Shown here: positions 1 through 5,011 of the stretch, piece by piece
Layout: each line of letters starts with the position of its first letter
How positions within the stretch are numbered: the first letter of the stretch is position 1
Notes under the pieces: model-generated
Seen by the model: the letters and a program-made list of their open reading frames with translations, nothing else
What the model was told of the DNA's origin: nothing
Database searches by the model: none
Translations under genes and position numbers: made by a program
Assembly (NCBI GenBank): GCA_947176655.1
Contig: CAMWRK010000106.1
Span: forward strand, 1-7,244
Reading direction: 5' to 3'
Length of the DNA stretch: 7,244 nucleotides
From: an uncultured Prevotellaceae bacterium
GTDB taxonomy: Bacteria > Bacteroidota > Bacteroidia > Bacteroidales > Bacteroidaceae

Positions 1-82
1 CCTCTTTTTTTTTTTTCATGCAGAAGACGGCATTAGTGATCATCCTCGGTCTCGTGGGATCTGATATGTGTATAAGAGACTG
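1..82. other. Sequencing-adapter contamination (poly-T plus Nextera P7/i7 adapter)
   Basis: This stretch is not organismal DNA. Bases 17-40 match the Illumina P7 end at 20 of 24 positions, including an unbroken run GCAGAAGACGGCAT. Bases 41-48 sit where the 8-base index belongs. Bases 49-58 are GTCTCGTGGG exactly as in the Nextera read-2 adapter, and 59-82 follow the rest, with an unbroken TGTGTATAAGAGAC (mosaic end) and scattered errors. The poly-T at 5-16 is what a read running through the adapter into poly-A looks like when reverse-complemented. The order P7, index, transposase end, insert is the library structure, so genomic sequence begins at about base 83. The mismatches suggest low-quality read tails built into the contig end. 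Confidence 0.96.
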
Positions 83-83
83 C

Positions 84-368
84 AATGAAATATACTTGTA
101 TACGGGCAGCATTGATACTTGCGACCTTGATTATCAGCTGATGATCCGTATCGTCTATTATCAGATTCATACCAGATAGCCGAATAACCTCATGCAACTG
201 ATTCCTGCGTTCGTTGATATGCCCCCACTTGGGCGTAAAAGTACGAACTTCACGGCCTGTTTCCTGTACTGCCGGAATCAGATTGCGGCTTATTGAACTC
301 AATGCCGTTTCGCTGACATAGGGTTCAATCTCCTGGGTAAGAAAAAGTATCTTTTTTGCCTTCTCCAT
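84..368 (-). CDS. Glycogen/starch synthase-like glycosyltransferase (GT5), N-terminal fragment
   Basis: A partial gene: 95 genuine codons run from the ATG at 366-368 to the contig end, where adapter sequence takes over. The N-terminus KILFLTQEIEPYV matches the start of the GT5 (GlgA-like) N-terminal Rossmann domain, and TFTPKWGHINERRNQLHEVI is typical, as far as I recall, of the Bacteroidota branch of the family. Classical GT5 enzymes carry a KTGGL motif that binds ADP-glucose; the aligned residues here (19-23) are SETAL, so the donor-site lysine and both glycines are missing. Glycogen synthesis is therefore plausible but unproven. The gene is divergent from panC across 188 bp and has a good minus-strand promoter box at 397-404. 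A full GT5 protein has several hundred residues, so about four fifths is missing. Any reading frame continued below base 83 encodes adapter. Confidence 0.8.
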
Positions 369-396
369 TTTGTTCAAATACGTATAATATTGGATG

Positions 397-404
397 CAAA
401 GATA
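397..404 (-). promoter_or_regulatory. Bacteroidota -7 box for the GT5 gene
   Basis: On the minus strand this reads TATCTTTG, a match to the Bacteroidota -7 consensus TAnnTTTG. It lies about 28 bp before the ATG at 368. No convincing -33 TTTG is seen at the usual 19-21 bp spacing, and an A/T-rich tract lies upstream. This is a motif match only, without transcript evidence. Confidence 0.55.
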
Positions 405-485
405 TAAAAAAATAATGACTTTTCCACTTTGTCACAACCACGTTTTAAGCATTTTAGTACTTTTTCGTCTTTTTGCAAACAAATA

Positions 486-518
486 TTTCTGCTTATAGTC
501 ATAATTATATTACCTTTG
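486..518 (+). promoter_or_regulatory. Promoter of the panC-panD-epimerase unit
   Basis: TACCTTTG at 511-518 is a full match to the Bacteroidota -7 consensus TAnnTTTG. TTTC at 486-489, 21 bp upstream, is a one-mismatch -33 element. The box lies 38 bp before the panC ATG and faces away from the GT5 promoter, which gives a compact divergent control region at 369-556. I see no riboswitch-like structure in the roughly 30-base leader. Confidence 0.6.
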
Positions 519-556
519 CGTGAATTTTGAACCATATAGTTGTATAAACTATTACA

Positions 557-1399
557 ATGCAAGTAATCAAGACAATAGCACAACTTCAGTACGCATTGCT
601 GACAGAACGTGCTAAGGGCAAGACCATAGGACTTGTACCGACAATGGGAGCTCTGCATGAAGGACATGCCTCTCTGGTTCGCCGCAGCGTCGCCGAGAAT
701 GACGTCACGGTGGTGAGCATTTTTCTGAACCCGACCCAATTCAACGATCCCAAAGACTTGGAACGCTATCCGCGCACACTGGAAAGCGATTGTGACATTC
801 TGAGAGAATGCGGAGCACAGATAGCCTTTGCTCCAAGTGTAAAGGAAATATACCCGGAACCGGACACACGGTATTTCTCTTACCCTCCTACGGACACTGT
901 CATGGAAGGAGCACGCCGCCCCGGACACTTCAATGGCGTATGCCAGATAGTCAGCAAATTGTTTCTTATAACAGATCCCGATAAGGCATATTTCGGAGAA
1001 AAGGACTATCAGCAGATTGCAGTCATACGCCGCATGGTGGAGGCACTGCAATTCCGCGTACAAATTGTACCTTGTCCCGTCATCCGCGAGCCAAACGGAC
1101 TGGCCATGAGCAGTCGCAACAGTCTGTTGACACCAGAAGAGAGAGCCATTGCACCGCACATATACCGTATCCTTTCCGAAAGCCTGACAGCAAACAAAAG
1201 CGTCAGCGAGACACAGGACTGGGTCACAAGACAGATTAACGCAATACCGGGACTGGAGGTTGAATATTACAGCATCGTGGACGGCGACACACTGGCCGAC
1301 ATCAGCGACTGGGAACAATCATCCAGCATCGTTGGCTGCATAACAGTCTATTGCGGCAACACCCCAATACGATTGATAGATCACATTAGATACAAATGA
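557..1399 (+). CDS. panC: Pantothenate synthetase (pantoate--beta-alanine ligase)
   Basis: Cytoplasmic enzyme that joins pantoate and beta-alanine at the cost of ATP (to AMP and PPi), the last step to pantothenate and so to CoA. At 280 residues it has the usual family length. The nucleotidyltransferase hallmarks are present in order: PTMGALHEGH (28-37, HIGH-like), FLNPTQF (56-62), RPGHFNGV (121-128) in the pantoate-binding region, FGEKDYQQ (146-153), and SSRN (185-188) in the KMSKS-like loop. The ATG at 557 gives the canonical N-terminus, with the first signature starting at residue 28. The stop overlaps the panD start as ATGA, so the two are probably translationally coupled. No key residue is missing. 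Confidence 0.97.
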   Translation: MQVIKTIAQLQYALLTERAKGKTIGLVPTMGALHEGHASLVRRSVAENDVTVVSIFLNPTQFNDPKDLERYPRTLESDCDILRECGAQIAFAPSVKEIYPEPDTRYFSYPPTDTVMEGARRPGHFNGVCQIVSKLFLITDPDKAYFGEKDYQQIAVIRRMVEALQFRVQIVPCPVIREPNGLAMSSRNSLLTPEERAIAPHIYRILSESLTANKSVSETQDWVTRQINAIPGLEVEYYSIVDGDTLADISDWEQSSSIVGCITVYCGNTPIRLIDHIRYK

Positions 1400-1761
1400 C
1401 CATAGAAGTTCTCAAGAGTAAACTGCATTGCGTGCAGGTTACAGAAGCCAACCTCCACTACATGGGTAGCATCACTTTGGACAGAGACCTGATGGATGCT
1501 GTTGGCATAGTTCCGGGAGAAAGGGTATTCATTGTCGATAACAACAATGGCGAACGCTTTGACACCTACACTATTTCCGGCGAACGCGGAAGCGGATGCG
1601 TGTGCCTCAACGGTGCTGCAGCACGAAAAGTCCAAGTCGGTGATACTATCATCATCATGGCCTATGCACAACTGACGCCAGAAGAAGCCATGAACTTTAC
1701 CCCAAGAATCGCTTTTCCCGAAAACAACCGCATTAGCGACAAACAAAACAACAACTTATAA
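1396..1761 (+). CDS. panD: Aspartate 1-decarboxylase (pyruvoyl-dependent), proenzyme
   Basis: Decarboxylates L-aspartate to beta-alanine, which is the substrate of the enzyme encoded just upstream. It is made as a proenzyme that cuts itself between Gly24 and Ser25 (YMGS at 22-25), turning Ser25 into the pyruvoyl cofactor. Other family residues are in place: Lys9, Arg54 and Tyr58, and the NGAAAR stretch (72-77) of the active-site region. The length, 121 residues, is close to the usual 117-130; the last 12 or so are a polar Asn-rich tail that looks unstructured. It overlaps panC by 4 bp and is followed after 12 bp by the epimerase gene, which fits a three-gene operon. Confidence 0.97.
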   Translation: MTIEVLKSKLHCVQVTEANLHYMGSITLDRDLMDAVGIVPGERVFIVDNNNGERFDTYTISGERGSGCVCLNGAAARKVQVGDTIIIMAYAQLTPEEAMNFTPRIAFPENNRISDKQNNNL

Positions 1762-1773
1762 ACTAATACACGT

Positions 1774-2178
1774 ATGAAGATCTCAAAAATCGAACATCTG
1801 GGCATTGCAGTCCAGAACATCGCCGAAGTACTTCCCTACTACACCGATGTACTCGGTCTGGAATTTTACAAAGAGGAAGTGGTGGAAGACCAGAAGGTCA
1901 AGACAGCTTTCCTGAAAGTCGGCGAAGTTAAAATCGAGCTTCTGGAACCTACATGCCCGGAAAGCACCATACAGAAGTTCCTAGACAACGGCGGTCGTGG
2001 TGTGCATCACGTTGCCTTCAAAGTAGAAGACGGCCTCTCCGAGGCTTTGGCTCTATGTGACGAAAAAGGCATCCGCCTCATCGACAAGGCTCCACGCGGT
2101 GGTGCAGATGGACTAAAAATTGCTTTCCTACATCCCAAAAGCACATGCGGCATACTCACCGAATTGTGCGAGGAATAA
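1774..2178 (+). CDS. mce: Methylmalonyl-CoA epimerase (VOC superfamily)
   Basis: Interconverts the R and S forms of methylmalonyl-CoA, a step between methylmalonyl-CoA mutase and decarboxylase/carboxylase in the succinate-propionate route used by many Bacteroidota. The 134 residues form two vicinal-oxygen-chelate repeats. IEHLGIAV (6-13) carries metal ligand His8, KIELLEP (53-59) the Glu55 region, GVHHVAF (76-82) the second histidine, and the C-terminal FLHPKSTCGILTELCE (118-133) the final glutamate, Glu130. That C-terminal block is characteristic of true epimerases rather than generic glyoxalase-like proteins. The gene starts 12 bp after panD and is closed by the hairpin at 2233-2261. I recall this gene in Bacteroides beside the decarboxylase subunit genes, which are absent here. 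Confidence 0.92.
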   Translation: MKISKIEHLGIAVQNIAEVLPYYTDVLGLEFYKEEVVEDQKVKTAFLKVGEVKIELLEPTCPESTIQKFLDNGGRGVHHVAFKVEDGLSEALALCDEKGIRLIDKAPRGGADGLKIAFLHPKSTCGILTELCEE

Positions 2179-2232
2179 CAAACCTTACCGACAGTCACAA
2201 CCATACTGCTACACAGTTAATTGTTGTAAAAC

Positions 2233-2261
2233 AAGGAGCCAGACGAAATGTCTGGCTCCTT
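2233..2261. terminator. Bidirectional intrinsic terminator between the epimerase and omega-amidase genes
   Basis: A perfect 12-bp stem, AAGGAGCCAGAC at 2233-2244 pairing with GTCTGGCTCCTT at 2250-2261, closes a 5-base loop (GAAAT). It lies 54 bp after the epimerase stop and 10 bp after the stop of the convergent omega-amidase. On the minus strand the stem is followed by GTTTTAC, a modest U-run; the plus side has TATCTTATC, which is less U-rich. Its place between convergent genes fits shared termination. Confidence 0.85.
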
Positions 2262-2271
2262 ATCTTATCTG

Positions 2272-3051
2272 TCAATACATCAGAAATCCGTCCGCATCTT
2301 CCAACACGGGAAATTTTCTGCGGAAGGCAGCAAGCCCATCCATATCTACATACGCAGAAGCACACCCTTCCTGCCATACAGGACACGATGCCACAATATT
2401 GCCATAAGGGTCTACCATCTGCGTTCCACCTGAATAACGACAGACAGAATCACTACCCACGCGATTGACGGCACATACATAGCACTGGTTTTCTATTGCT
2501 CTAGCACGCATAAGCGACAGCCATGCCTCCTGCCTGGAGGCCGGCCAATTGGCAACGTATATTATGGCATCGTAAGGTTTGTCGGCCCTGTTGCGCGAAA
2601 AGACAGGGAAACGCAGGTCATAACATATCTGCAACAGAAATCTGACGCCGCGAAATTCTGCCACCCCACGTTCCATCCCTGCAGTATAACAATGCTGCTC
2701 TCCACCATAGGCAAACAGATGTCGTTTGTCGTAGAAAGTACATTTACCGTCCGGACGGACAAAGCAGAAACGGTTATGGAACAACTTGTCCCCCACCCTG
2801 ACAGACAAGCTGCCGGCCACGGCGGCATCCAGCTCCGATGCCATCGCTTTCATCCATTCAAGCGAAACACAGGAACCATCCGCCATATCCTCGGCAATGC
2901 CTACCGGACTCAAAACAAATCCGGTAGCAAACATTTCAGGCAGAATGTATACATCAGCCTTATCTGACAAACGCATTAGTTCCTCGGCATGTTTTCTGTT
3001 CAAATGCGGCTCCGCATTCCTAACATCCATCTGTATCAGATTTATTCTCAT
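2272..3051 (-). CDS. Omega-amidase, nitrilase superfamily (YafV type)
   Basis: A carbon-nitrogen hydrolase of 259 residues. The catalytic triad is visible: Glu39 in ILPEMFATGF, Lys109 in FYDKRHLF, and Cys143 in ICYDLRFPVFSRN. Motifs YVANWP (165-170), RARAIENQ (182-189), NRVGSD (196-201) and the C-terminal KFPVLEDAD match E. coli YafV closely. That group hydrolyses alpha-ketoglutaramate or alpha-ketosuccinamate to the keto acid and ammonia, so it repairs or salvages by-products of glutamine or asparagine transamination. The ATG at 3049-3051 was chosen because MRINLIQMDV is the family N-terminus. The frame is open up to 3141, but that part reads through the hairpin at 3082-3110 and does not look like protein. 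No signal peptide, so cytoplasmic. No clear promoter was found; expression may come by read-through from the ribosomal unit upstream. Confidence 0.92.
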   Translation of the reverse strand: MRINLIQMDVRNAEPHLNRKHAEELMRLSDKADVYILPEMFATGFVLSPVGIAEDMADGSCVSLEWMKAMASELDAAVAGSLSVRVGDKLFHNRFCFVRPDGKCTFYDKRHLFAYGGEQHCYTAGMERGVAEFRGVRFLLQICYDLRFPVFSRNRADKPYDAIIYVANWPASRQEAWLSLMRARAIENQCYVCAVNRVGSDSVCRYSGGTQMVDPYGNIVASCPVWQEGCASAYVDMDGLAAFRRKFPVLEDADGFLMY

Positions 3052-3081
3052 CTCACTTGAGTTATTATTCCGTGTAACAGA

Positions 3082-3110
3082 AATCCCCAACCTGTCACAG
3101 GCCGGGGATT
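3082..3110 (-). terminator. Hairpin after the ribosomal-protein unit, probable terminator or attenuator
   Basis: AATCCCC (3082-3088) pairs with GGGGATT (3104-3110), and after a 2x2 mismatch CCT (3091-3093) pairs with AGG (3099-3101) around a small loop. On the minus strand the stem is followed by TTCTGTTAC, only a weak U-tract. It lies 36 bp after the DUF4295 stop and 31 bp before the omega-amidase start, so it should end, or partly end, transcripts from rpmB. Confidence 0.65.
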
Positions 3111-3145
3111 GAATTCTTATTGGTAAAGTACTAAGGAGCAAGGGA

Positions 3146-3301
3146 TTAGTTCTTGAAGAAATCCTTTACGGCCTCATTGGGAACCATGCGTTCGTCAAAA
3201 GAATAGGTACCAGATGCATTCTTTACCATCTTGATAACCTTTGTGTAGGAACGGCCATCTGTCTTACCTGTCTGCAGAGTAGCCACTGTTTTCTTTGCCA
3301 T
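3146..3301 (-). CDS. DUF4295 family small basic protein (51 residues)
   Basis: A short complete gene running from the ATG at 3299-3301 to TAA at 3146-3148. The product begins MAKKTVATLQTGKTDGRSYT, is rich in Lys, Thr and Val, and ends VKDFFKN. This is the DUF4295 family, a Bacteroidota protein of about 50 residues usually encoded directly after L28 and L33. Its function is not known to me; small size, basic charge and constant linkage to ribosomal proteins suggest a ribosome-associated role, which is inference. It starts 28 bp after the L33 stop, so it is the third gene of the same unit. No Shine-Dalgarno is visible. The N-terminus MAKK resembles that of L33, but the rest does not align with it. 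Confidence 0.9.
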   Translation of the reverse strand: MAKKTVATLQTGKTDGRSYTKVIKMVKNASGTYSFDERMVPNEAVKDFFKN

Positions 3302-3329
3302 AACTTAATCTAAGTGATTGGTGTGTTGA

Positions 3330-3518
3330 TTACTTGATCTCCTTGTGCACAGTCATTCTCTTCAGAATGGGGTTGTACTTCTTGAGTTCCATACGCTCGG
3401 GAGTGTTCTTGCGGTTCTTTGTTGTCACGTAGCGTGATGTTCCGGGCAGACCACTCTCCTTCATCTCGGTGCACTCCAGGATTACCTGGACGCGATTGCC
3501 TTTAGCCTTCTTTGCCAT
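3330..3518 (-). CDS. rpmG: 50S ribosomal protein bL33
   Basis: Small protein of the large ribosomal subunit, near the tRNA exit site. At 62 residues it has the family profile: KGNRVQVILECTE (6-18), SRYVTTKNRKNTPERMELKKY (28-48, slightly variable) and a C-terminal NPILKRMTVHKE. It has a single cysteine, Cys16, and so lacks the two CxxC pairs of zinc-binding L33; it is the zinc-free (C-minus) form that does not depend on zinc supply. The gene lies 19 bp after rpmB. Unusually for this phylum, the ATG at 3516-3518 is preceded by a perfect AGGAGG at a spacing of 8 bases. Confidence 0.97.
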   Translation of the reverse strand: MAKKAKGNRVQVILECTEMKESGLPGTSRYVTTKNRKNTPERMELKKYNPILKRMTVHKEIK

Positions 3519-3526
3519 GTTTAGTT

Positions 3527-3532
3527 CCTCCT
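3527..3532 (-). promoter_or_regulatory. Consensus Shine-Dalgarno site of rpmG
   Basis: The minus strand reads AGGAGG (within CAGGAGGAA), 8 bases before the rpmG ATG. Most Bacteroidota genes lack such sites because their ribosomes hide the anti-Shine-Dalgarno end of 16S rRNA. In this window only rpmB, with a weaker AGGAAGA before its ATG, comes close. Confidence 0.75.
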
Positions 3533-3537
3533 GAAAA

Positions 3538-3798
3538 TTAACCGATCACACGAATGTTTTTCCAATCACAATAGCCCTGAGCCACAGCATTCTTCAACGC
3601 TGCATCCAGACCTACCTTGTTGATATAACGGAGACCGTTGGCACTGATACGCAGACTAATCCAGCATTCCTCCTCAACATAGTAGAACTTCTTGTGGAAC
3701 AAGTTCACGTCAAATGTACGCTTTGTGCGACGCTTTGAGTGAGACACGTTGTTACCAACCATGGCTCTCTTACCGGTAATTTGACAAATCTTAGACAT
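3538..3798 (-). CDS. rpmB: 50S ribosomal protein bL28
   Basis: Structural protein of the large ribosomal subunit. The 86 residues follow the family: MSKICQITGKRAMVGNNVSH (1-20) with the conserved TGK and GNNVSHS motifs, then KRRTKRTFDVNLF (22-34), and a C-terminal GLRYINKVGLDAAL (55-68). The three cysteines (5, 45, 77) are not paired in CxxC motifs, so no zinc site is evident. It is the first gene of the L28-L33-DUF4295 unit, with its own promoter at 3852-3882. AGGAAGA at about 10 bases before the ATG is a possible weak ribosome-binding site. Confidence 0.97.
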   Translation of the reverse strand: MSKICQITGKRAMVGNNVSHSKRRTKRTFDVNLFHKKFYYVEEECWISLRISANGLRYINKVGLDAALKNAVAQGYCDWKNIRVIG

Positions 3799-3851
3799 TT
3801 CTAATCTTCCTTTCTTTTGTTACTTTCCAATAACATCTTCCAAACAGGGCA

Positions 3852-3882
3852 CAAAGTTAGTGCCTTTTTACGAATAATGCAA
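3852..3882 (-). promoter_or_regulatory. Promoter of the rpmB-rpmG-DUF4295 unit
   Basis: On the minus strand TTG (3882-3880) is followed, after 20 bases, by TAACTTTG (3859-3852). This fits the Bacteroidota pattern of a -33 TTG/TTTG element and a -7 TAnnTTTG, and is the best two-part match in the window. Start of transcription would fall near 3845, leaving a leader of about 45 bases before rpmB. Confidence 0.7.
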
Positions 3883-3942
3883 GTGTTTCCATTGAAAAAA
3901 GGTCTTTACTTGCTTCTTTTTGAATATGGTATAGTGCAGCAT

Positions 3943-4956
3943 CTATATTTCTGCGCGCGAATACGCCGGTTTGTCCATAGAGCAGAAGTCGCGATCCACG
4001 TATTTGAAGCAGCCTGCCATGGCTATCATGGCGGCGTTGTCAGTAGTGTAGCCGAACTTGGGAATATATACCGTCCATCCGTATCTGCTGGCATGGTCGT
4101 GGAAAGCCTCACGCAGTCCTGTATTGGCACTGACGCCACCGGCCACGGCAACGTGCCTGATGCCAAGATCCTTTGCCGCCTTACGCAGCTTCTTCATCAG
4201 TATGTCGACAATGGTGTATTCGAGCGAGGCAGCCAGATCGGCCTTATTCTTTTCTATGAAATCCGGATCGTCAGCCACCCACTCCCTCAGATTATACAGG
4301 AAAGACGTCTTCAGACCTGAGAAAGAATAATCGTAATCCGCTATCTGCGGACGGGCGAATCTGAAGGCCTGCGGGTTGCCCTGACGCGCAAGACGGTCTA
4401 TTATCGGCCCGCCGGGGTAGCCCATGCCCATCACCTTGGAACACTTGTCTATCGCCTCTCCTGCCGCATCGTCTATGGTCTTTCCTATGATTTCCATGTC
4501 GTTATAGGCACGCACCAGAATAATCTGGCTGTTGCCTCCGCTTACAAGCAGACAAAGGAACGGGAAAGGAGGAACGGCATGATTATCGCCCACCTCGCGC
4601 ACAAAGTGAGCCAGCACATGCCCCTGAAGGTGATTGACCTCTATCATGGGTATGCCAAGACTGGCAGCCAATCCCTTTGCAAAACTTACCCCCACAAGAA
4701 GCGAGCCCATAAGTCCGGGACCACGTGTAAAAGCTACGGCAGAGAGTTCTCCGCGCTCCACTCCAGCCTTCTTCAACGCCTGATCCACCACAGGGACAAT
4801 ATTCTGTTGGTGTGCGCGGCTCGCAAGTTCGGGCACCACTCCGCCGTATGCCTCGTGCACGGCCTGGGAAGCAGTGACATTGGACAGCAGGAAACCATCC
4901 TTTATTATTGCTGCGCTGGTATCGTCGCAGGAAGATTCTATGCCAAGAATTACCAT
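3943..4956 (-). CDS. tsaD: tRNA N6-adenosine threonylcarbamoyltransferase
   Basis: Catalytic subunit that, with TsaB and TsaE, transfers the threonylcarbamoyl group made by TsaC to A37 of tRNAs reading ANN codons (t6A). At 337 residues it has normal length for an ASKHA-fold Kae1/YgjD protein. Visible motifs: ILGIESSCDDTSAA (3-16), the metal-binding HLQGH with His109 and His113, LLVSGGNSQI (136-145), GKTIDDAAGEAIDK (158-171), GGVSANTGLR (273-282), and TTDNAAMIA (304-312) with metal ligand Asp306. The ATG at 4954-4956 gives the standard N-terminus. It lies 55 bp after map on the same strand with no promoter-like box between, so the two are probably co-transcribed. None of its partners is in the window. 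Confidence 0.97.
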   Translation of the reverse strand: MVILGIESSCDDTSAAIIKDGFLLSNVTASQAVHEAYGGVVPELASRAHQQNIVPVVDQALKKAGVERGELSAVAFTRGPGLMGSLLVGVSFAKGLAASLGIPMIEVNHLQGHVLAHFVREVGDNHAVPPFPFLCLLVSGGNSQIILVRAYNDMEIIGKTIDDAAGEAIDKCSKVMGMGYPGGPIIDRLARQGNPQAFRFARPQIADYDYSFSGLKTSFLYNLREWVADDPDFIEKNKADLAASLEYTIVDILMKKLRKAAKDLGIRHVAVAGGVSANTGLREAFHDHASRYGWTVYIPKFGYTTDNAAMIAMAGCFKYVDRDFCSMDKPAYSRAEI

Positions 4957-5011
4957 CGTATCAAAAGTGTTTGTTAGTAAACAAATAGCTGTAATACATA
5001 CATATACCGCA

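Noticed and set aside
1..16. Poly-T tract as a transcription terminator or homopolymer repeat
   Set aside because: It is joined to the P7 adapter and is explained as reverse-complemented poly-A from read-through; no stem precedes it.
369..377. Upstream in-frame TTG as start of the glycosyltransferase, adding three residues
   Set aside because: The ATG at 366-368 gives the family N-terminus directly, lies in a better place, and TTG starts are rare in this phylum.
536..552. ATAGTT/AACTAT inverted repeat just before panC as a regulatory hairpin
   Set aside because: The stem is only 6 bp and A/T-rich, weak in RNA, with no T-tract or repeated copies elsewhere in the window.
374..1318. Long open frame of 314 codons on the minus strand opposite panC
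   Set aside because: Composition is unlike a protein of this genome, it crosses the divergent promoter region, and panC on the other strand has full family motifs.
3052..3141. Extended N-terminus of the omega-amidase frame (30 further residues)
   Set aside because: It reads through the hairpin at 3082-3110 and lacks family similarity; the internal ATG at 3051 matches the known N-terminus.
3880..3930. A-run and T-run after tsaD as a terminator
   Set aside because: Only about six A-U pairs with a long loop can form, and the region also carries the rpmB promoter; support is too weak.
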